A DNA stretch of 64,000 bases from Tricholoma matsutake (taxonomy: Eukaryota; Basidiomycota; Agaricomycetes; Agaricales; Tricholomataceae): the NCBI GenBank assembly GCA_026075535.2, contig AP026538.1:18918337-18982336 (forward strand), in the 5' to 3' direction. The notes under the pieces are model-generated. The model saw only the letters and a program-made list of their open reading frames with translations. It was not told the DNA's origin and did not search any database. The translations under genes were made by a program, and so were the position numbers. Position 1 is the stretch's first letter. Each line of letters opens with the position of its first letter. Of the stretch, positions 45,171 to 54,040 are shown piece after piece.

Positions 45171-46708
45171 TCTGACAAATCAGGGAAAGCCCCAGGCTTA
45201 CCCACATACAGAATTGGTCTCGAACTTAATCAGATCAAAGAAATTGAGGAATTACGTGAGTTTGCAGAATCAACAGAAGAGTTGCACAACCTACCTGTTG
45301 GAGCCCTGTTTATGGAGGAATCTTGTTCCACATGCATCAGTCACAAGTTCATCCCCTGCCAAACAAGTGCGCCTGATGAACAAGATGCTCTGAGTGGAGC
45401 ATTTGATCTAGAGGATAATCTGCTTGACAGTTTCACAGAATGGTTGGTTACCATGGAAGATGCACCAGCCTTTGTGGTGGAACAGCTGCTGCAAACAGGT
45501 CAGCCATATCCAGGTGATAGCAACCCTCCATTCACTGATGAGCAATGGTTCATGTTAGTTCGTATCCCTGAATGGAAGGACTCGTACCTGATCAATGATC
45601 TCATGCTTGATAGCTTGGACGATCCTGTCCACTATTGGATTGAGGTTAATAAAAGTCAGCTACTTGATCCGACGTTCAACATACCTCTATATTATGCTGA
45701 TTGTTTAGACTGGGGTGACAAAGCATATCCCCAGAAATATAATTTCCAAATGGGGGATGCATACCTTTATGTTTTAACCTGCCGTCTGCAATACAGTGCC
45801 TGCAAGTGGCCTGAAGCAGTCAATGGCTATGAAGCACACAGCTGTTTTCGCTTTGAAAAGCATGATGAGACATATTACATTGTTGATTATGGTGAGAATA
45901 TACTCACCAAAATCAGTAAGTGACTACTTGAAAAGCTGCGGTTCGAAATCTTGTCATGGTACAGAAAACAGATAATCGAGTGTCAGAAAGCACAAGCAAT
46001 AAAGCCGCCAACATATCTCACTCATGCAGAGGACCATATTCCAATGCCTATTGGAGACATTTTAGCAGTTTCAGCTGAGGAACTTCTCATGAAAGCTGAA
46101 CCCTATCCTGGAGACAAGAGTTTTCAGGGAAGGAATCGAAGACAATTCCATGCAGCTCGTCGTTTCTCTGTGACAAGAGTATCTGTAGATCATTATATGA
46201 TTCAAGATTCCTTTCGAGGAACTGAAGCATTCTCCTAATGGAACATTTACGAACACCAGAATTCTTACTCGCAAAATGGTATGCAGAAGAATGCAGACAA
46301 CAGGATATGACTTCGGGACCTAAGCTCCCAGATAGGTTTTACCAGCTTGAGAATGGGGACTCGCTAGCAGATGCTGCAGCGGCCCTGTTACAGGTTGGAG
46401 GACCCTACCTGGGAGATGAACATCATTTTATTTTGAGCAAACAATTTGAAGTTGTACCTGATCCAGAAATCGGAAGTGCTACCATGTTCTTGATTATATA
46501 TGCATAATCTTGAAACACAGCTTCCGTGGTGTCTGCTTGAGAATCACGAGTTTGATATCTACCATTGGTATGATAATCAGTTGATGAAGCCACATGTAAT
46601 GGAGACGGGGGCAAAAAACAATGCACTAGCTAATGAGGATGACTATTTCTTCATACTTTATGAGCCTCTTGAGGGACCAGAGACAGCTTATGCAATAAAT
46701 GAGCTGTA
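45135..46708 (+). pseudogene. E9 Gag-protease linker with repeated PYPGD modules
   Basis: Between nucleocapsid and protease the frame carries three related modules. Each starts with a VEQLLQTGQPYPGD-like block (about 45478, 46075 and 46385) followed by a beta-rich segment (RFSVTRVSVDHYMIQDSF and variants). The spacing is irregular, about 590 and 310 bp. I recognise this only as a recurrent region of agaricomycete gypsy polyproteins without a known function. TIR-2 is inserted right after YAINEL. Frameshifts separate the modules. Confidence 0.7.
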
Positions 46709-46736
46709 ATTTACCCTCCCCCACCTATTCTGGTCA

Positions 46737-46866
46737 GAGTCCAGTTATTCCAGTTGGAGTCCAGTTATTCCGGTTGGAGTCCAGTTATTCCGGTTGGAGT
46801 CCAGTTATTCCAGTTGGAGTCCAATTATTCCAGTTGGAGTCCAGTTATTCCAGTTATTCCGACCAG
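46737..46866 (+). repeat. 20 bp subterminal tandem repeat of TIR-2
   Basis: There are six copies of a 20 bp unit (CCAGTTATTCCGGTTGGAGT and variants). Related ATTCCGGTTATTCC motifs appear near the other end at 51823-51860. Confidence 0.88.
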
Positions 46867-46961
46867 ATTCTGGTTACTCCAGATCCTCAACTGAGAGTAT
46901 ATACCCTAATGGATAGTCAAATTTCAAGTCTTAAGTTGTCAAAGTGCCTACAAAATATATT

Positions 46962-47050
46962 TGTGCAGAGTAAGGATTGAACTCAAGACATCTTGATTAG
47001 AGTGATCACATGACAAACCAAACATGTGTGCTTAAACAGTTAGCTTAAAG
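46962..47050 (-). other. tRNA-like sequence A of TIR-2
   Basis: On the minus strand an A-box-like TTTAAGCTAACTG and a B-box-like AGTTCAATCC (complement of 46974-46983) are spaced as in tRNAs. The following tail (TATATTTTGTAGGCAC) matches the TIR-1 unit at 3412-3488. It faces the left terminus. Confidence 0.55.
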
Positions 47051-47157
47051 AAGAAGTGGATGTTTCGTTGACTTGCAGATAGTAATATAATGTTTATTCA
47101 TGACACTCTAATTTTTTTCGGAGTAGTGAAAGATCAAATTTTTTTAATTAACCACAT

Positions 47158-47415
47158 CCCTCACATTGAATGCGAGGGAGTGGGGATGATTGTGATTACG
47201 TAGATAAACAAAAAATCCTCCCTCTCACAAGATGCGAGAGGGTGTTTTATTTATATACATAAAAAGCTAACCCCTCGCACCAAACGCGAGGGGGAGGTAA
47301 AAACATGAAGAAAAAAATCCCTCCCCCACGCAAAATGGGGGAGGGGGGGCACGATACTAATAAATAATTAAAAGTCCAAAAAAAATCCCTCCCCACACGA
47401 AGTGTGGGGGAGGGG
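47158..47415. repeat. Series of five C/G hairpins
   Basis: Consecutive hairpins lie at about 47158-47178, 47220-47242, 47271-47293, 47319-47347 and 47385-47415. Each has a C/T-rich left arm, a short loop and the complementary right arm, but the arm sequences differ from one to the next. They are separated by A/T-rich spacers. Confidence 0.8.
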
Positions 47416-47464
47416 GAGGGGATGCTACCCCGCCATTGTCTGTCCTTCCACCCACGATCCACCC

Positions 47465-47830
47465 CACGAGCAGTTGCTCTTGAGGCTGGGGGTAGGTGGC
47501 TTGTCATCATTGTTGTTCCACCCACAATCCACCCCACGAGCAGTTGCTCGTGAGGCTGGGGGCGGGTGGTGCATTGTCGTCTCCTATCCCTGCACCTGGG
47601 CGCCGTTCCACCCACGTTCCACCCCACGAGCAGTTGCTCGTGAGGCTGGGGGTGGGTGGCTTGTCATCGTTGTCGTTCCACCCGCGATCCACCCCACGAG
47701 CAGTTGCTCGTGAGGCTGGGGGCGGGTGGTGTGTCGTTGTCGTCTCCTGTCCCTGCGCCTGGGCGTCATTCCACCCATGATCCACCCCATGAGCAGTTGC
47801 TTGTGAGGCTGGGGGTGGGTGGCTTGTCGT
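47465..47830. repeat. Palindromic minisatellite CACGAGCAGTTGCTCGTG
   Basis: Five units lie at 47465, 47535, 47625, 47695 and 47788, spaced alternately 70 and 90 bp. The centre is an 8+2+8 palindrome. All frames are open over parts of it, so apparent ORFs are not evidence for genes. Confidence 0.88.
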
Positions 47831-47909
47831 CATTCGTCGCTGTCATCCCCTGTCTGGATTCCTGTTTTTTTTTTCTTTTTTTTTGGGGGGGGGGGGGTTT
47901 GGGCGCGTC

Positions 47910-48840
47910 AGTGCGACATGGCATGAGTACAGAGGTTGGTGGGTGCTTACTAGGCAGGTACCCCCCTTCCGGGGTCTCCTGGCATCCCTCTGCACCCTCC
48001 TAGCCCATGTCGACAGCCTCACATCCCATTTGAATGGGGAGGAGGGGATCGGGTGGGCGTGGGCGTGGGTTGTGCATTTTTCGTCATGGCAGGTCATCCC
48101 CAGTAGTATACAACCTGAAAAGCAATAAATTACAATTAGTTAGTTTATAAAAACAAAAAGCAAATGGAAAAAACTCACATAGGGCCCAAACGACGCGATC
48201 TGCATCGTTTGAGCCCGTGTTGGCTCGTTTGCGGGTGGTGGTGTCGTTACTAGTAGATTATAACCTAGAAAACTAAAAAAAATGAGTTAGTTAGTTTATT
48301 AAAACAAAAACCAAATGAAAAAAACTTAGGTAGGGCCCAAACGACGCGATCTGCGTCGTTTGGGTCCGCGTTGGCTCATTTGCGAGTGGTGGCATCGTTG
48401 CCAGTAGATTATAACCTAGAAAGCTAAAAAAAAAGGTTAGTTAGTTTATAAAAACAAAATTAGGGCCCAAACGACGCGATCTGCATCGTTTGGGCCTGTG
48501 TTCTGTCCCATCACGTCGTTTGGGCCCATGTTATGTCTGGCAGTCGAGTAGAACCTATAAAACAAATGAAACAAGTTAGTTAGTATGAAAAAACAAGAAG
48601 CAAACGAAAAAAAACATACTTAGGCCCCAAACGACGCGATCTGCATCGTTTGGGCCCGCGTTCCGTCCAGTCAGCTCATTTGAAGGTGGTGGTGATGGTG
48701 GCATTGGGCGTGGGAACGGTGGTGGTGGGTGCGCATGCAGTGGTGGTGGTAGAGTGGAGAGGAGGAGGAGGCGGTGTTGGCGACAGTGGTGGTGGTGGTT
48801 GTGAGCTGGCAAGCTGGCAGTCACGTGTCATGTGTCATGT
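47910..48840 (-). repeat. G-rich core and exon/intron-like tandem units of TIR-2
   Basis: The core at 47910-48120 matches TIR-1 at 4036-4270. Next come units of 140-151 bp carrying GGGCCCAAACGACG palindromes (48182, 48333, 48473 and 48623, plus a half site near 48512). On the minus strand each unit reads palindrome, then an intron-like stretch with CTAAC-type branch sites and a T-rich run ending in AG, then a GTTATAATCTACTGG block. A proline-rich ORF (48824-48576) precedes the first unit. It looks like a tandemly multiplied exon-intron piece. Confidence 0.5.
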
Positions 48841-48919
48841 GTATGCATACTTATTAATTATTCCGTTAATGGCTGTGATTAACTATATACCTTGGTTGGG
48901 TAATAAAAGTATTAAATGT

Positions 48920-49083
48920 TGGAGACGTGCTGAGTGTCTCCCTCACTGAAGGCATGGAATGCAATGGTATAGCAAGCTTAGCTACTAACATGTGACTAGC
49001 TACAGGTATATCTACTAGATCACATGACCACCCTGGAGTGGGAATCCCTGACCACCCTGGAGTGGGAATCCCTGACCACTCCA
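48920..49083 (-). repeat. E7 3' LTR
   Basis: Against the 5' LTR at 51554, six CpG sites have become TpG or CpA, and a 24 bp segment is duplicated (GACCACCCTGGAGTGGGAAT...). Confidence 0.88.
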
Positions 49084-49482
49084 TCCACCCATGTCCCAGA
49101 TGGCGATGTCCTCGTCGCCCAGCAGAAAAACAACCAGAAAAAAAACTATGTGAACATAATAAAAAATGAGAATCTAAAAATTTTGTAGCCAGAAAATTCT
49201 ATGGTTGAGATAAAGAATGAAATAAGATGAAACTCAACAGGGGGGTGCCCATCCCAATGCTCGAAGGGCCTTACTCAAGTCAGCAAGCCGGGGGTCTTGA
49301 TCCCAGTCAAGTTTCGGAACAGGAGTGGTGAGTACGGGTGCTACTCCAACAGGAATAGTAATGATGGGTCTTCCTGGTCCTATACCGGTGGGATGTCGTC
49401 GAGTAATAAAAGGTTGAGGTGGAACGAGAGAAGGCAGAGCTAAACTAGAAAAATTTCGAGACGGAAAATAGTGCAGGGGAGG
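49084..49482 (-). other. E7 3' untranslated region
   Basis: This 400 bp stretch between the Gag stop and the 3' LTR contains no further ORF of note. A short segment resembles the region downstream of the E6 ORF (42130-42230). Confidence 0.6.
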
Positions 49483-51294
49483 TCATCGTCGTCGAGTCCG
49501 TCGTCGTAGGGTCCCAAACAGCTGTGTACAGCCTGTCCTCAGAGCTGAGAAATCTCGCAGTTGGGTTCTTGGGGCAGTAGGTAACGACGTGGCATCTTCG
49601 GCCCAGTCAAAACGTACAGGAGGTGGCGAAACGGCTCGTTTATGGTCGAGCAGAGGTGAGCAGGGGTGTGCAGGGGGAAATAGGGGCGGAGGCAGTGAAC
49701 GGGGGGCAGCAACAGGTGTCGACAGTGTCGTTAGTGACACGGCAGGGGTGTAGGACGTGGGTGACAGCGAGACAGCTTGTTTTGGGGGGTTTGGGGGCAA
49801 GCAGGGTCGTTCGGATGTGTTTTGCAGGTGTTCTGGCAGGCCAGGTAGTGTATCTCGTCGTTTTACAGCTGCCATTCGTGGTCCCGGGTGGGACATAGCC
49901 AGGGGTTCAACCATCATCGACGGACATGTCGACGATGACATGGCAGTCATTTTGGATCGTTCGAGATGCGGAACGGGCAGGGGCACAGACTGGGGGGAAT
50001 AGAGAGGTCTCGGAGGTAGTACAGGTCGTCGTTGGGGATCGCTGGGCTGGCAGGGTCGTTCCATCGAGCAAACGTCGCGTTTTGGCGAGCACAGCTGCTC
50101 GTCATCGCATAACTCCGGCTGCTGGGCTGTAGACGGGCTCTGTGTGTCGTTTAGGGCTTTGTGAGTGGTCTCTGGGGTGGTAGCCATCGTTTTGGTATGA
50201 GACGAGACCCTAATTGTCGTCTTAGAGGTGGTTGCAACCAGAGTTGCCGTCGACGTCGTCAGTGGCGTGACAGTGGAACGACGAGGCTTAGGGCTCAAGA
50301 GGAGGGGCTGGGGATCTTTCTGGGGGTCTATGAGTCGACTCGGCAGAGTGTGCCGTCGTTTTTGAGGTGTTTTGGGCTGGTTTGAAGTTGTGGAGGGGGT
50401 TGTGGTGGCCGTTGTCGACGATGTTGACAGCGTTGATGACATTGATGGGGGCTGTGCAGGTGTTGTCGGCGGTGACGGTTTGGTGGGGGTCTCATCAGTG
50501 AGGGGTGTCGTTTGCGCAGCGGTGTCGGCAGTGGTGTTAGAGGTGGTTTGAGTGCTCAAAGTGGCAATGCGATTGGCCATCGTTTGGGTGCTCGAGTTCG
50601 TCATCGTCGGCTCTGCTTGCATGGCAGCACACTGACAGTCGGGGGCTGGGTTGGTCTGCACGGCTGTTTCGACGGTTGCGGTGGCTGGGGTAGGTGCGTC
50701 CCGTGGTTCGGTGTTCGTCTGTGTTTCTTTCCATCGTTTGCGTTCGTCCTTTATTCCCCCTTGGTAGGCTTCATCTAGCCTTTCTTCTGCTTCTTCACCC
50801 CATTGTTTATAAGCTTCCCTGTAGCCAGTACGAAAACCTTGAATAAAGACACTGTCGTTTAAATTCTGGAGTGTTGCTGGTGCTTGCTCGTCATCAAGGC
50901 AGTCGAGAATGTCGTTGATCAATTTTTTCAGAGCGCGGTGTGCTTGGCTAGAAGGTCGTTCCTCTGTAGTTATGGAAAATGTGTCGAGCGTGGCTGTCTT
51001 CGCTCGGAGGGGATTTGTTGCCTGTGTTAACTCTGCCATCTTCTTCGTCATACCCTCATCTAGTTTTTCCACCCACTTTGCAACAAATAGCTCCCTCACA
51101 ACTTCCCAATGTGTTGTCAACTCCTTTGGTAGTTTGAAGAACCAGGCTTCAGCTGGGGATCGGTATGTTAGCTTGTCGCGAAATAGCTGTATTTTTTCGT
51201 GGTCACGGGCGCGTAATATGACAATGTGGTCCATCTGTGTAAGCCACGAGAGTGCATCCTCGTTATGGCCTTGAAACTGGCTGAGCTGTGTCAT
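49483..51294 (-). CDS. E7 Gag-like protein, 603 residues, intact
   Basis: The N terminus resembles a retrotransposon Gag core (QFQGHNEDALSWLTQMDHI, LTYRSPAEAWFFKLPKEL, WEVVRELFVAKWVEKL). A Q/E-rich helical region (GYREAYKQWGEEAEERLDEA) follows. The rest is long, disordered and rich in S/T/P, with TQTT repeats, and a conserved C terminus (RFDWAEDATSLP, LRTGCTQLFGTLRRR) ends in arginines. No zinc knuckle, protease or RT is present. The element must borrow pol functions. The start is the first ATG after the leader; no stop or frameshift breaks it. Confidence 0.82.
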   Translation of the reverse strand: MTQLSQFQGHNEDALSWLTQMDHIVILRARDHEKIQLFRDKLTYRSPAEAWFFKLPKELTTHWEVVRELFVAKWVEKLDEGMTKKMAELTQATNPLRAKTATLDTFSITTEERPSSQAHRALKKLINDILDCLDDEQAPATLQNLNDSVFIQGFRTGYREAYKQWGEEAEERLDEAYQGGIKDERKRWKETQTNTEPRDAPTPATATVETAVQTNPAPDCQCAAMQAEPTMTNSSTQTMANRIATLSTQTTSNTTADTAAQTTPLTDETPTKPSPPTTPAQPPSMSSTLSTSSTTATTTPSTTSNQPKTPQKRRHTLPSRLIDPQKDPQPLLLSPKPRRSTVTPLTTSTATLVATTSKTTIRVSSHTKTMATTPETTHKALNDTQSPSTAQQPELCDDEQLCSPKRDVCSMERPCQPSDPQRRPVLPPRPLYSPQSVPLPVPHLERSKMTAMSSSTCPSMMVEPLAMSHPGPRMAAVKRRDTLPGLPEHLQNTSERPCLPPNPPKQAVSLSPTSYTPAVSLTTLSTPVAAPRSLPPPLFPPAHPCSPLLDHKRAVSPPPVRFDWAEDATSLPTAPRTQLRDFSALRTGCTQLFGTLRRRTRRR

Positions 51295-51528
51295 TTCGAG
51301 AGATTCTGGAAACGACTGGGGACTGGTTCTGGTTCTGTAGACGAGGTTCTGGTTCTGTGGCTCTGTAGGCTAGGTTCTGGGTGCAGTGGCTGAGACTTGA
51401 GACTAAAAGTTGAAAGCAAAGCTAGACGCGAGTTATAACTTATGCGTTGTGACGTGGCACGCGAGACAGAAAAGCAAGAGTGAAAAAAAGCTGAGGTGCA
51501 AAAACAAGGCTAAGCAGTTGTAGGTGCG

Positions 51529-51550
51529 TCGAATCGCGCTCCCATCACCA
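51529..51550 (-). other. E7 tRNA primer binding site
   Basis: On the + strand this reads like a tRNA 3' end, TCGAATC then GCGCTCCCATCACCA, including CCA. The minus-strand element would anneal such a tRNA three bases after its LTR. I cannot name the tRNA. Confidence 0.6.
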
Positions 51551-51553
51551 AGA

Positions 51554-51693
51554 TGGAGACGTGCCGAGCGTCTCCCTCGCTGAAGGCGTGGAATGCGATG
51601 GTATAGCAAGCTTAGCTACTAACATGTGACTAGCTACAGGTATATCTACTAGATCACGTGACCACCCTGGAGTGGGCATCCCTGACCACTCCA
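51554..51693 (-). repeat. E7 5' LTR
   Basis: This 140 bp LTR is rich in unmutated CpG and is paired with 48920-49083. ATGT follows at 51694-51697. Confidence 0.88.
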
Positions 51694-51713
51694 ATGTATG
51701 CCCAAGAATAATT

Positions 51714-51785
51714 GCTTGGTAGCTCAGTGGTTAAGCATGCTGTTATGTATGCAGACCCAAGGTTGAGTGTTCAATTCTTGATGTG
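51714..51785 (+). other. tRNA-like sequence B of TIR-2
   Basis: TAGCTCAGTGGTTAAGC (A box, 51720 on) and GTGTTCAATTCTT (B box, 51768-51779) are at tRNA spacing. It reads toward the right terminus and is the best preserved of the four tRNA-like units. Confidence 0.62.
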
Positions 51786-52054
51786 TGTTGAACTTTTATT
51801 TGGGAAAGCACATGCATTCTGGTTATTCCGGTTAGTCCGGTTATTCCTGTTATTCCGGTTGTGATGAGTCCAGTCAGATTCCAGGGATTCCAGCTGTAAA
51901 TTGGATCCTTATTCCGACCAGAATTGTGCTGCATAGGGAAAACTACATACAAAAAAAATTCCACCGGATTCCAGAAATTCTGGAAATTCTGGCCGGATGA
52001 ACTGGAATCCAACCAGAATAGGTGGGGGAGTGTAAAGTACTCTAAATGAGTTAT

Positions 52055-54040
52055 ATCACAATATTGTCCCTGTGATAGAGTCTTGAGTCCACATACCTGG
52101 TAGTCAGCTTGAACTAAATGGGGTACAGATCCCCCAAGATCAACTTCCCACAATAGAACGGAATGCAGCTGTGATGCGAGATGCTGCATGTGTAGTCCCA
52201 AAGCCTGTTATAGTTGTCACACGGATAAATGGACGGAGCATTTGTGCATTGGTTGACTCGGGATCACTTGGCAATTTTATGTCTATGACATTAGCCAATC
52301 AGTTACGTGTAAAGCGAATAAATTGGGTTAAACCCCTACCATTGCAGTTAGCTGTGCAAGGTTCAAGGTCTAAAGTAAATGCAGGAACAAAAGTTCAGTT
52401 CCAATATCAAGAAATAAATGAGGAACATTACTTTGATATAATCAACATTTTGAACTATGACCTGATTCTCGGTACACCATGGTTGTATCAGCACCAGGTG
52501 ACCATTGGTCTTAACCCAACCACCATTGTAATTGGGAGCAAAGAGTCACAGCCCCTAAAAGGAGAATCAGTGACTAGAATAGCTTCACAAGCCATGGATA
52601 CTTACAATGAGAGAGTTGTTGAAGTGCAGGAGGCACTATACAGCTACACAGATCCCATCTGTGTAGAGAATATTAACCATGATCTCCCGTTGCTGCCTCT
52701 TTGTGCAATCAACCATACAATTCCATTGATTGATGCCGAAAGGGTTTATCCATGGTGCCTGTCGCATTGTCCTGAAGCATTGCAACCACAGTGGGTAGCC
52801 AAAAGAGATGCATACCTGCATACAGACAGGTGGAGGCAGTCGACAGCTACAACTGCTGCACCAATGCTAATGATAGTAAAACTGGGCACAAAACTGCCGC
52901 TTTTACGGACTGTTGGTGATTTTGTGCAAGAAATCTAAACACTAAAAAAATGGCCTCACCTCTACCAGCAATAGACGGCATCCTATGTTGTGTTGCAAGT
53001 AAGAGATATTGGTCATTAGCGGATGTCAAAGACACATTTGAACAGATCTACATAGTCCCTGAACACGTCCCCAGAACAGCTGTAATGACACCAGATGGGA
53101 CTTTAGTTAGTCTTGTTGTGCAGCAGGGTGACTGTAATGCACCTGCTACTTGTCAGGTGCTTATGGATCACATATTTGCAGCATATCTTGGCATCTGGAT
53201 GGACATGTACCTTGATGACATTGTCGTCTACTCTGACATGCTAGAAGATCACGTTGAACATGTAAAAATTGTAATCAACATTCTAGCAAAGGAACAACTT
53301 TACCTAAGTAAGCAAAAGCTTAAAATTCTCTGCAACGAGTTGGAGATTCTCGGTCATATAATTGATGGCGATGGCATCCATATGGACCCAGCTAAAATTA
53401 ATAATGTGTTAGCGTGGAAAGTGCCAACAAACCGGGACTTACTATGAGGATTTCTTGGATCCATCGGGTATCTAGCTGATGATCTTGTGAGCATCTGAGT
53501 TCCTATGGGAGTGTTGACAACGTTAATGGGGGACACAGTTCCATTTCATTGGGAATTCACTCACCAGAGGGCTTTTGAAGAGGTAAAGTGAATGGTGGCT
53601 GAAAGCCGTGATCACTACCACGTTCTGTTAAGATACAGCCTGGACACAGGTCCAATCTTCATGGTAACAGATGGCTGCGCCACAGGGATATTAGGATTGG
53701 TGTGCCAGGGAAGGGATTGGAAGAATGCAAAAGTCGCGGCCTTCTATTCCACTAAGCTAAATTCAGCACAGCAGAATTATGCTGTGCATGAAATTGAAAT
53801 GTTTGCTGGTGTCGAGACGATGTTGAGGCATCGGGACATCCTGCAGGGTACTCATTTCAAGTGGATAACAGATCATAAGGGGCTTATTCACCTTATGAAC
53901 CAGAAGAATTTAACGGGCAGGCAAGCCTGTTGGATGGACAAGATTAGCGAGTTTGATTTCAAAGTAATCTATGTCCCAGGAGCAGAAAATGTGTTAGCGG
54001 ATTGTTAAGCCAAATCTATTCAGATGACCCACCTGGAACA
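52055..54040 (+). pseudogene. E9 protease, RT and RNase H
   Basis: The protease has ALVDSGSLGNFMS (Asp at 52255-52257) and LILGTPWLYQHQV. RT has the LADVKDTFEQIYIVPE region and intact YLDDIVVYSD (53208-53219). RNase H has FMVTDGCATGILGLV, STKLNSAQQNYAVHEIEM and ITDHKGLIHLM. Breaks include a stop and frame change near 52938, TGA at 53445-53447 (Arg position) and TGA near 53590. Confidence 0.92.

Larger units (their letters stand above)
48920..51693 (-). mobile_element. E7: short-LTR, Gag-only retroelement
   Basis: The LTRs are at 48920-49083 (164 bp, with a 24 bp internal duplication) and 51554-51693 (140 bp). TSD ATGT (4 bp) lies at 48916-48919 and 51694-51697. A tRNA-type primer site adjoins the 5' LTR, and one intact Gag-like ORF is the only gene. 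It lies within TIR-2, which lies within E9. Many intact CpG sites suggest it is the youngest insertion. Confidence 0.85.
46709..52041. mobile_element. TIR-2: palindrome-rich TIR element between E9 Gag and protease regions
   Basis: Its ends share TTTAC[CA]CTCCCCCACC plus TATTCTGGT in inverted orientation (46710 rightward; 52035 leftward). TAAATGAGYTRTA is repeated at 46696-46708 and 52042-52054 with two transitions. Without E7 it is about 2.56 kb. Its layout repeats TIR-1: subterminal repeats, outward tRNA-like unit, hairpins, palindromic array, G-rich core, GGGCCC palindromes, outward tRNA-like unit. No transposase is present. Confidence 0.83.

Noticed and set aside
46709..46740. TIR-2 classified as CACTA or hAT
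   Set aside because: CACTA elements give 3 bp and hAT 8 bp duplications; here 11 to 13 bp are repeated, and TIR-1 shows exactly 10.
46737..46866. CRISPR-like array
   Set aside because: Repeats are contiguous 20 bp units without spacers, in eukaryotic transposon DNA. The same applies to the 45 bp and 13 bp arrays.
47158..47415. Intrinsic (Rho-independent) terminators or mitochondrial double-hairpin elements
   Set aside because: The surroundings are nuclear-type transposons with spliceosomal introns; bacterial terminators do not apply, and nothing else here is mitochondrial.
51714..51785. Functional tRNA gene
   Set aside because: A and B boxes are present but I cannot draw a full cloverleaf with a sound acceptor stem; position in TIR-2 and a partner in TIR-1 favour a tRNA-derived unit.
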